DNA of 60,000 nt from Takakia lepidozioides (Eukaryota > Streptophyta > Takakiopsida > Takakiales > Takakiaceae), in contig CM060734.1 in NCBI GenBank assembly GCA_030704615.1, positions 13,890,001 to 13,950,000 of the forward strand, in the 5' to 3' direction. Position numbers and translations under genes: made by a program. The notes below the pieces were generated by a model, which had not been told where the DNA came from, did not search any database, and saw only the letters and a list, made by a program, of their open reading frames with translations. Of the stretch, positions 12,125 to 19,723 are shown in pieces. Positions within the stretch are counted from its first letter, which is position 1, and every line of letters starts with the position of its first letter.

Positions 12125-12137
12125 CGCCCCCCTAGCT
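12124..12137 (-). promoter_or_regulatory. Probable polypurine tract
   Basis: On the minus strand this reads AGCTAGGGGGGCGA and sits immediately before block D. Such G-rich tracts prime plus-strand DNA synthesis in LTR retroelements and normally abut the 3' LTR. Here it abuts the inner D block, not the TGTCAAG start, which is part of the unusual terminal structure. Copy C has a similar tract near 2945-2960. Confidence 0.5.
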
Positions 12138-12382
12138 GGTGCTTAGGTCCCTCTAAGTCCAGGTAGCCACAAGATGTGATAGTGACCATAGCCTCACTAA
12201 GTCCTCCACCACTATCCCTACTACACTCAAACTCGATAGATCAAGAGGCCGGGTGCAAGAGTTGCCCCATCGTTAGTCGCCGTCTTGCAACCTGTGAACT
12301 TGAGCTTGGGATCTCATGTATTGACTCCTATGAGCTTGGCCTCCCATGTCTTGTTAGCTGCCTCCAGTCATGTCCACTGCCA

Positions 12383-15300
12383 CTATCCCAAGCAGTGTGG
12401 ACACAACCAATCTCCGTCAGGAACCTTCTCAAGAGGTGGTGTCAAGCATCCCATATGCCAACCCCTTGAGCACCGATCACACACCAGCATGGTGGCTGCC
12501 CCTTTGGCAGACCCACAGAGCATGCACCTCAAACCTGCAGGTACCACTGCCAAGTTTGGGTCAACTCTGCCATCGACATTGGGAAGGTGACATGGCGCAC
12601 AATTACGCACATGGTCTTTCCAAGTCATGCCATCCCGACCCTCTAAGATCAGGACCCCTGAGGGCAACACCTCTCGAACCCTCAGAATAACACGCCCTGC
12701 AGTAACATCCAGAGTCGTAGGAGCAGTCTGCTGCAAATAAACATAGTCACCAGGGCTAAACCTCCGAACCCCAGGACGATATCCTCCACCACGTATAGTG
12801 GCATACCTCAACGTATCACGGTGCTGTGCAATGGCAAGGTTCTCAAAAGCCATGGGCATGACTTTCTTGAACAACTCTGCACGCTGATCACATGCACGTA
12901 CCCACACGTCCGGATCGTCAAGGTTAAGGACTTGAGCAGTGTCCCTACGAATGGCTGCAGGCAAATCCGGCTCTCGGCCAAAGAGAAGGAAATATGGTGA
13001 GAAGGAGGCAAGTGATGCTTGTTTGCTGAACCTGTAGCCCATGGCTAACCAAGGAACCTGAAGATCCCAATCTCCTAGGTGTCCCTTCTGCAAGCCATAC
13101 TTGCGCAAACCCCTCTTCACCGTCTGAACAACTCTCTCTGCTAAGCCATCGGCCTCAGGATGATCCCGAGAAGTGGTGCGGTGGTCTATCAAGGCTTTAT
13201 CACACAAAGCCTGAAACTCCCCCAAGAACTCTCTCCCTTGGTCCGTGAGTACCTCAGCTGGAGCACCAAATCGGCTAAGCACACGATCCAAGAATGCATA
13301 CGCAGCCCCCTCACTAGCCTTGTCAGGCAATGGAACCAACTCAATCCACTTGGAGAAGTGCTCCACCATCACCAACACATATCTGTGGTGGCGCATAGTC
13401 AGTGGCAACGGTCCTGCGAAGTCAAGACTCCACCTGTAGCCCAATCCCATGATAGGTAAAGGATGCAACTGTGGTGTAGGGGCGTTGAATGAAGCACGCA
13501 CCCTGTCACACACCATGCACCTAGCCACAAACTGTTGCACCTCTGTATGCATACCACGCCACCAATACTGCCCCTGCAGTAAACTGTGAGTGCGTCGCAC
13601 TCCAAAATGCCCCAACTCCTCATGGGCATGCCGCACTAACCGTGCACGCTGTGTGGGGTGAGGCACAATCCTCACCCGACCATCCTCCCACACTCGAAGT
13701 AGGTGTATCCCCTCCCACTTGAACCTCTTGGCTCGTTGCAGGATCCGATCCCTCTCCCTGGCAGTCACAATGGCTGCCGTGTCTCCCGTGCGGAGGTAGT
13801 CCAACACAGCCGAATCCTCATGTATATCTCTGGCACCACCTAGCTCATCACTAGCCTCAGGGTCCTCAGACACTCCGTCTACAGTCATCCCTGTTGTAGG
13901 TCCAATCTGACCTCCCGATGCCAAGATACACAAAAATGCAGATGCGTGCCATCCCGGCACCATCTCCTCGTCCGTCTCACCATGCCACCGAGCTCCAGTG
14001 TCATCCTGCTGGCTCATGCATGGATTGCGACTCAATCCATCCGCATCCCGATTGACCAAACCCGGTCGATGCACAACCTGAAAGTCATACTCCTGGAGTA
14101 TAAGTGCCCACCGTGCAAGCTTCCCTGTAAGCTTGTCTGACTCCATCAACCACTTGAGTGGCTGGTGATCCGTGACAAGGGTGAAAAGATTGCCGTATAG
14201 ATAGCACCTGAAGTGTGCCACGGCCCACACTGCAGCTAAGCACTCTCCCTCATATGAGCTGTACTTAGCCTCTGCAGCGTTGTTCGAGCGGCTAGCGTAA
14301 GCCACTACGAACTCTCTTCCCTCATCATCCACCTGTGTGAGCACCGCTCCAAGCCCCAGCATGCTCCAATCCGTATGCAGCTGAAAGGGACGCCCCCTGA
14401 TAGGTCGTCTCAAGATAGGCGCCGAGGTCAACCTCGCCTTGAGCTCTTGAAAAGCTCGTTCCTGCTCATCTTCCCACTGCCACTCCTGGTCCACCTTGGT
14501 CAGCTTGGTTAGAGCCTTTGCAATGGTACTAAATCCCTTGACAAACCGTCTATAATAGTTTGCCAACCCCATGAAAGCTCGAACTCGGCTCACATCCGTG
14601 GGGCGTGGAATTTGTGCAATGGCCTCTACCTTAGTCTGCTGTACCCCCAATCCTCCAGGATATATCATGTGACCCAGATACTCAATCTGGTTGTGGAAAA
14701 ACTTGCACTTCCCCGGATGCAACTTCAATCCGTGCGCTCTCAAGCGCTCCAATACCACCTGAAGGTGTCTCTCATGCTCCTCCATCGTAACACTAAAGAT
14801 GATGATGTCATCTATGTAGCACCGAGCAAAGTCCACCCCTGCTAGAATCCTATCCATGACTCTCTGAAACTCTGCAGGAGCATTCTTAAGCCCAAATGGT
14901 AAGAACCGCCACTGATATAGGCAATCCTTGCCGTGCTCATTGATCCCCCAGAATGCCGTCTTCTGCTTGTCCGCCTCCTTGATTGGCAACTGGTGATATC
15001 CGGATCGTAAATCCAAAGTGCTAAAGGCCTTAGCATGCCCGATGGCATCAAAGATCTCCTCTGGTGTTGGCATGGCATACTTATCGGACTTGGTCTGACG
15101 ATTTACAGGCCGGTAATCACCGCACATACGTCTCTCCGTCCAATTGCCATAGACATCCTTCTTGGCTGGCATCACTGTGGCTGAAGCATACTCTCCACCA
15201 GAGAGCTCCACCAAACCTGCCTCCCAGAGATCTTGAGTCCTCATCTGAATCAAAGACCTCTCCATGTCACTGTATCTATAGGGTCTCCGAAAGATTGGCG

Positions 15301-15517
15301 TGTCAGTGGCCAACTCAATACGGATCTCTTGACCCTTCAGTGCTCCCAAGTCCTTCAAACTGAAGGCAAAGCAATTCCTGTAAGCCCTCAGGAACCGCCG
15401 TATACGTCGTCTCTCTCCTCCGGTGACAATGGGTCCAATGTCAGGCTCCCAATTGTCCTCCGTAACTACAACCTTAAGTCCAGTGGGCTTAGAGGTAGAG
15501 GACGCGTCCCGTGGTTG
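12383..15517 (-). CDS. pol: Pol of element A: RT, RNase H, integrase, PHD finger
   Basis: Continues in the phase of the upstream frame after the UAG at 15518-15520. Residue numbers below count from a TTG codon at 15358. RT spans about 60-235 with STLDL (D116) and the YIDD active site at 181-184. RNase H spans about 325-445 (D330, E371, D397). The integrase zinc-binding domain has H579, H584, C614 and C617, and its core has D646, D706 and E741. A post-integrase region (865-920) leads to a C4HC3 PHD finger at 945-989. No internal stop or frameshift is seen, so the enzyme set looks functional. It would be made only as a readthrough fusion to Gag-protease-MTase, because no good start follows the UAG. 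The product reverse-transcribes the element RNA and integrates the DNA; the PHD finger may guide integration. Confidence 0.93.
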   Translation of the reverse strand, partial: QPRDASSTSKPTGLKVVVTEDNWEPDIGPIVTGGERRRIRRFLRAYRNCFAFSLKDLGALKGQEIRIELATDTPIFRRPYRYSDMERSLIQMRTQDLWEAGLVELSGGEYASATVMPAKKDVYGNWTERRMCGDYRPVNRQTKSDKYAMPTPEEIFDAIGHAKAFSTLDLRSGYHQLPIKEADKQKTAFWGINEHGKDCLYQWRFLPFGLKNAPAEFQRVMDRILAGVDFARCYIDDIIIFSVTMEEHERHLQVVLERLRAHGLKLHPGKCKFFHNQIEYLGHMIYPGGLGVQQTKVEAIAQIPRPTDVSRVRAFMGLANYYRRFVKGFSTIAKALTKLTKVDQEWQWEDEQERAFQELKARLTSAPILRRPIRGRPFQLHTDWSMLGLGAVLTQVDDEGREFVVAYASRSNNAAEAKYSSYEGECLAAVWAVAHFRCYLYGNLFTLVTDHQPLKWLMESDKLTGKLARWALILQEYDFQVVHRPGLVNRDADGLSRNPCMSQQDDTGARWHGETDEEMVPGWHASAFLCILASGGQIGPTTGMTVDGVSEDPEASDELGGARDIHEDSAVLDYLRTGDTAAIVTARERDRILQRAKRFKWEGIHLLRVWEDGRVRIVPHPTQRARLVRHAHEELGHFGVRRTHSLLQGQYWWRGMHTEVQQFVARCMVCDRVRASFNAPTPQLHPLPIMGLGYRWSLDFAGPLPLTMRHHRYVLVMVEHFSKWIELVPLPDKASEGAAYAFLDRVLSRFGAPAEVLTDQGREFLGEFQALCDKALIDHRTTSRDHPEADGLAERVVQTVKRGLRKYGLQKGHLGDWDLQVPWLAMGYRFSKQASLASFSPYFLLFGREPDLPAAIRRDTAQVLNLDDPDVWVRACDQRAELFKKVMPMAFENLAIAQHRDTLRYATIRGGGYRPGVRRFSPGDYVYLQQTAPTTLDVTAGRVILRVREVLPSGVLILEGRDGMTWKDHVRNCAPCHLPNVDGRVDPNLAVVPAGLRCMLCGSAKGAATMLVCDRCSRGWHMGCLTPPLEKVPDGDWLCPHCLG
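12386..12538 (-). other. PHD finger at the Pol C-terminus
   Basis: Cysteines and histidine follow the PHD pattern C4-H-C3: C945, C948, C960, C963, H968, C971, C986, C989 of the Pol numbering, with the usual aromatic W-H-M-x-C and D-W-L-C-P-H-C features. PHD fingers typically read the H3 tail, often H3K4 state. Many plant gypsy elements carry a chromodomain at this position; here a PHD finger occupies it. The likely role is chromatin targeting of the integration complex, which is inference. The finger is kept in copy B (39318-39467) and its wreck is visible in copy C, so it is ancestral to the family. Confidence 0.88.
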
Positions 15518-15520
15518 CTA
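15518..15520 (-). promoter_or_regulatory. UAG with CAR-YYA context: probable translational readthrough site
   Basis: The Gag-protease-MTase frame ends in UAG followed by CAA CCA, an exact fit to the UAG-CAR-YYA rule known from tobamovirus readthrough. The frame stays open after it and runs straight into Pol. Copy B has the same UAG CAA CCA at 36341-36349, although the codon before it differs. A stop kept in two separately inserted copies, one of them otherwise intact, points to function: it would set the ratio of Gag-MTase to Pol. Confidence 0.8.
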
Positions 15521-18500
15521 TGCTGCAACCTCTTGAGCAGTACTCCCTACCTGCTCAGTCAATGACAAGGCATCATCCTGCCCCATCATCTCATCCTTGA
15601 GGACCTCCTCAACTCGAGAAGAATCCCCAACCTCATCCATCACAGCCGCCTTGGCTGCCAACTCCCTCTGAACCTCGAGCACCTCCCACGTGTGCCATGG
15701 ATGCATGCACCCCGTGGTCCTCACATGCTCGCCCCCACTCACTGCCTGTACCGTCTCGGTAGGCAGAGAGACCATTGAGGGAAGTGTATTCCGCACTCTG
15801 CGTTGCTCAGCTAGAGCCAAGCTGATAATCCAGGTCAAGCAATTGAGATCCATTGCTTGCCCCAACACTTGACGACGTGATGCCTCAGAAAGAGACGACA
15901 CCGCCGTGGTACCAGTGGTAAAACCCATTGCCCGCTCACGCTCGTCAGCATTAGGCTCCACTAACTGCTGCAACTGAGCATCCCACAGGAGGCCAGGTCC
16001 ACTATCCCGGAAAGCATGCGATCCTGGGAAGCTGAGCAGTGTAGGTAATGCTGCTCGTGGTTGACCCACCTTGTTGACCACTGCCAAAGGCGAACGGTCA
16101 TCGTGTCTCACACGTTGAGACTGCCTCCCTGTGTCCAGAATGTTATCCACTGTGAGATGTGCTGGCCGCTGCACCCCATCAAATGCACGCTTGAGCAGTG
16201 CGGGTGGCATCATGTTAGTCCACCATAGCCGTGGACGATGAGCCCGTGACCCCACTGTAGCTGCATCTAGCAACACTGCTGACCCAAGCCACGACCGGAC
16301 TTGATGCACACTGGCCATCACCCTGGCCCGAGAATCGCCCATCAGTGGCACATTCTCCAAGATGTATGCTGGAGATACAGCTTGATGAAGCTGCAAGTGG
16401 CGCAAAACCCGCACCATCTCCCAAAACAGACCCGACCTCGAGTCTCGCAATCCATTGCCATGCCCGGCTGATGAATGCCCTTGGCAGGGCCAACCTGCCA
16501 CTACCAGATCAATGGAGCCAACCCGCTCCAAATCCTGCGCCCCCAGCAACGAAATGTCTGCTGGCAAGGCCTGCTGATATCCACGAATTGCAGACACCGA
16601 CAACAACTCAGGGTACCGCTGCACCAACTGAGCAACATGGCGAAGTGAAACGCGTCGTGCAGTCTCATCCCTCTCCACATACAGGTAACGCCGAACTCGT
16701 ACACCTGCCTGTAACACAGCAGCCAATCCGGTGCTGATCCCGCCAAACAAGTCCAGAAGACAAATGCCTTCATCCGGAGACTGCCACACAATAGGTGTGG
16801 TGTCCAATGGAGACAATTGAGGTGGTCCTGGTGCAATCCCCACACTCTCCTCCTCTCCTGACGGTACAAAAGCCTCCACCCAGGCTTGTTGCACCCGTCG
16901 ATCAGCATCCCGCTGCAAATCCTTGCTCGTGCCCCACAATGGAGTCTGAGCAACCATGGTAGGCAACTCCGCCATACCATACATGTCATCCTGCTCTCCC
17001 GGAGGTGGTACATCCTCTGAATGAGCATTGCCCTCAAGCAACTCTCTAGGCCAACTCACTGCCGCTGTGAATGCTGCTAGTGTCGGCATCTTGCCTCGCT
17101 GGGCAACCGCAACTCCTCCTATGAACGTCACAGGGAGCTGCACACGCCGGCCCTCCCCTGACTGCCATGCAGGCCTATAGGAAGCTGACTCCTCCCAAAA
17201 ATCCAGGGTGAAGCCCATGGGGTACAACACTGCCCCACCAACCAGGACATCGTATGAGACTGCGTCTGTCACAATGGCCTTGGCTCGCATCACTGAGCCA
17301 TCTGTAGGGTGATCCGGCCGTAGTCTGATAGCCAACTCATGCCGTGTCATGCCCCGAGCCTGCTCCGATCCTCCCAGAGACGTCTGTATCTGGAAAGGAC
17401 AAGGCTCCATATCCGCCTCCGTGAGGCCCAAGCCTGCAATAGCAGCTCTGCCCAGCATCAGTGGCTGAGCTCCCGAGTCCAACAAGACTCGCAGTGGCCG
17501 GTACCTCTTGCCTGCCGGTCCACTCAAACAGAAAATGCCATCCTGGTTGTCTAACATGACAACTCCAGGTGTCACCATGGCGCGCTCAATGGCTGGCCTA
17601 GCTGGCAGCTCCATCAACCTGGCAGCTGCAGCTTGCCATGGCGCCGCCGTGGCAGTCTTGACCCTCAAATCCGAGGATCCCTCCGGCACTACACCTCCCA
17701 CTATCTCCGCAGAAGATGAAGTAACCTCCCCACTCTCACAGAGTGTAGCTGCCAGCCTGAACACCTCAGCTGGTCTTACCCCCGGCGTCGCAATCATGGT
17801 AGCCGAGAACAATGGAGCCTGGCACACAGATGTGGCCGCTCCTAGCAGCACACTAGCTGCCGTAGCCTTGGCAACACTAGGTAGTGGTGCTACCCGTGTA
17901 GCTCTCCCCAATGGCATAGTAACCTCCGCCTCGGTAACAGTCGGGCGAGAACTAGGTGCCATGGATGGCGTCGACACTGTCTCCGCCAATGTGAATGACT
18001 GAGGAAGCCTAGCCTGACGGCTTGCCTCCCCACGCTGTGGATCCAACTCCACCTCTGCACCTCGTGGCTCAGGAACTCGTGCTGCTCCTCGAGTCACGGC
18101 TGCAGCAGACTCCACCTGCACTAGTGGTAGTGCTGCTCCACACATGAATCCCATGCCTCCCATATCTCCTCCCTCAGGAGCAGGAGGTGGACCATCCGGC
18201 CTTAGAGCCGGTACCACCTGAGCTGTAGCCATGGCAGCGAGCCTCTGCTCTAGCTGCTGAAGCCGGTTGGCCATGCCTTGGTCAACACCCTGACCTCCGC
18301 GTCCTTGGCCACGTTGAGCTTGCCCTTGGCCTGCACCTCGTGGCTGGCCACCTCGTCCTCTCTGGGCTGCTCCACCTCGCCCCCGGCCACCATTGTTCCC
18401 TTGGAACTGGCCTGGGCGCAACTCAGGATGCAAACCATAACACTGGGCCTCTCCATGCCCGTGCTTGCCACAATGCCCACACTGCAACTGTGCAGGCTGT

Positions 18501-19723
18501 GCATGTGCCGACCCTTTGCCTCCCTCTGGGCAATCCTTCTTGACATGGGGTCCTCCACATGTCCAGCACACCACATCCGCCCGTTGTTGGCCAGCAAATG
18601 AAGGGAGAGACCCCTGCATCTGAGGTCCTCTCTGCCCTTCCCTGAGCTTCACCTGAGCCCCCTTGTTGCCTTGAGCACGTTGAGGTAGTGGTTGGCTAGG
18701 AGCACCACTACCCCGTGGTGTCTCCTTAGCAAATCCCACCATGACCACTCGTTCCTCCACCATGTTGAGCTCTATCCGCTCTGCCAGCAAAAACACATTT
18801 GCTAAGGTGGGTTGGGCCGCTTGTAGGAGAGTTGCATCCCGCACCCTTCTCCTCAGCTCCTTGTCCAATATCCCATACCAGAATTGGACTGCCTGAGCTT
18901 CCGTAACCCCTTGGGTTACATTTATCAAGCGCCTCATGCGAGTGAAAGCCTCCCTCAAGCTCTCGGTCGGCTTCCGTTGGAACTCTTGCAAGCTCCGCAA
19001 CTTCTCTGTCCTCACCCCTTGGTAGTTCCCTCTCAACTCTTCGAAGAACTCCACAACAGGGTTGAAGGCAGGCACGGGTGCTAGTGCTGGTGCGGTAGTG
19101 GCTTGGGTGGATGTCGTAGCTACTGTACCACCAGTCCCACTGCTACTTGCTGAAGCTGCCGGTGCAGCGGCAGGTGTAGCCACTGCCCTCGTGGCTCTAG
19201 TGCCCCTAGTGATGGAGACATAGTCGGGTGACCAGTACATCCTCCACTCCTCGATCTCAACCTCATGCCCCCGCCTGAACTCATGGTAATCATCCATAGG
19301 CGGCCCCTCAAGGTGCTGAAACAGCCCTTTCCATGCCATGAACGGCGTAAATAGTTGTGGATTGCGCATTTGCTGCAAATCACACCAACTATCAAACTCT
19401 TGGATAAAATCATCCAACTCAATGGTGCCCACCGCCCCAGAGTACCTTCGTGGCCCCTTGGTAGCTCCATACATCTCCTCCATTGTGTCCCACAACAATG
19501 GCAAAGAAACAACTTGCACCGCCGGTATGAGCCCTCCTGATTCACAATCCGAATCAGAACCTTCCGTGGAAGACACAGGAGGTGAAGGTGGCCTAAACCG
19601 CACACCTCGTCTCGTGTACCCACTAGTATCGCTAGTGCTCGAACCGGCACTGTCCCCAGCAACTAGTGGCACCTCCGTGTTGACACTCAACCGGTCATGA
19701 ACATGCCCTAACCCCCTCTCCAC
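15518..19723 (-). CDS. gag: Gag-protease-cytosine-5 DNA methyltransferase polyprotein of element A
   Basis: 1401 codons without interruption. Residues 95-325 are a retrotransposon Gag-like capsid region. Two zinc knuckles follow: CWTCGGPHVKKDC (386-398) and CGHCGKHGHGEAQC (415-428), then a Gly/Arg-rich stretch (445-480). The aspartic protease has LLDSGA at 747-752. From about 984 to 1305 a full cytosine-5 methyltransferase domain is fused in frame. The start is unclear: the frame opens after a TAA, the first listed codon is GTG, and the first in-frame ATG is codon 81 (19483). A non-AUG start or initiation joined by splicing in the leader is possible. Gag would package RNA, the protease would release the parts, and the MTase would act on DNA in the particle or nucleus. 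Confidence 0.93.
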   Translation of the reverse strand: MERGLGHVHDRLSVNTEVPLVAGDSAGSSTSDTSGYTRRGVRFRPPSPPVSSTEGSDSDCESGGLIPAVQVVSLPLLWDTMEEMYGATKGPRRYSGAVGTIELDDFIQEFDSWCDLQQMRNPQLFTPFMAWKGLFQHLEGPPMDDYHEFRRGHEVEIEEWRMYWSPDYVSITRGTRATRAVATPAAAPAASASSSGTGGTVATTSTQATTAPALAPVPAFNPVVEFFEELRGNYQGVRTEKLRSLQEFQRKPTESLREAFTRMRRLINVTQGVTEAQAVQFWYGILDKELRRRVRDATLLQAAQPTLANVFLLAERIELNMVEERVVMVGFAKETPRGSGAPSQPLPQRAQGNKGAQVKLREGQRGPQMQGSLPSFAGQQRADVVCWTCGGPHVKKDCPEGGKGSAHAQPAQLQCGHCGKHGHGEAQCYGLHPELRPGQFQGNNGGRGRGGAAQRGRGGQPRGAGQGQAQRGQGRGGQGVDQGMANRLQQLEQRLAAMATAQVVPALRPDGPPPAPEGGDMGGMGFMCGAALPLVQVESAAAVTRGAARVPEPRGAEVELDPQRGEASRQARLPQSFTLAETVSTPSMAPSSRPTVTEAEVTMPLGRATRVAPLPSVAKATAASVLLGAATSVCQAPLFSATMIATPGVRPAEVFRLAATLCESGEVTSSSAEIVGGVVPEGSSDLRVKTATAAPWQAAAARLMELPARPAIERAMVTPGVVMLDNQDGIFCLSGPAGKRYRPLRVLLDSGAQPLMLGRAAIAGLGLTEADMEPCPFQIQTSLGGSEQARGMTRHELAIRLRPDHPTDGSVMRAKAIVTDAVSYDVLVGGAVLYPMGFTLDFWEESASYRPAWQSGEGRRVQLPVTFIGGVAVAQRGKMPTLAAFTAAVSWPRELLEGNAHSEDVPPPGEQDDMYGMAELPTMVAQTPLWGTSKDLQRDADRRVQQAWVEAFVPSGEEESVGIAPGPPQLSPLDTTPIVWQSPDEGICLLDLFGGISTGLAAVLQAGVRVRRYLYVERDETARRVSLRHVAQLVQRYPELLSVSAIRGYQQALPADISLLGAQDLERVGSIDLVVAGWPCQGHSSAGHGNGLRDSRSGLFWEMVRVLRHLQLHQAVSPAYILENVPLMGDSRARVMASVHQVRSWLGSAVLLDAATVGSRAHRPRLWWTNMMPPALLKRAFDGVQRPAHLTVDNILDTGRQSQRVRHDDRSPLAVVNKVGQPRAALPTLLSFPGSHAFRDSGPGLLWDAQLQQLVEPNADERERAMGFTTGTTAVSSLSEASRRQVLGQAMDLNCLTWIISLALAEQRRVRNTLPSMVSLPTETVQAVSGGEHVRTTGCMHPWHTWEVLEVQRELAAKAAVMDEVGDSSRVEEVLKDEMMGQDDALSLTEQVGSTAQEVAA
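15809..16774 (-). other. DNMT3-like C5-methyltransferase domain inside Gag
   Basis: Motifs in order: I, DLFGGISTGL (991-1000, S-adenosylmethionine binding); IV, GWPCQGHS with catalytic Cys1080 (16484-16486); VI, ILENVP (1121-1126); VIII, SRAHRPRLWW (1159-1168); and the C-terminal MGF...LGQAMDLN part (1266-1294) matching motifs IX-X. The spacing, the SGLFWEM stretch after motif IV and the SRAHRPR form resemble DNMT3/DRM-type de novo enzymes more than DNMT1 or CMT; there is no chromodomain or BAH domain. Motif order is not permuted as in DRM. All catalytic residues are present in A. In B the same domain (about 35095-36055) is open and keeps PCQ and ENVP, with a two-residue deletion before ENVP. 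Confidence 0.9.

Noticed and set aside
15809-16774. Bacterial restriction-modification methylase or contamination
   Set aside because: The domain is in frame between the retroelement protease and RT in two separate copies (A and B), and resembles DNMT3-type rather than typical bacterial enzymes.
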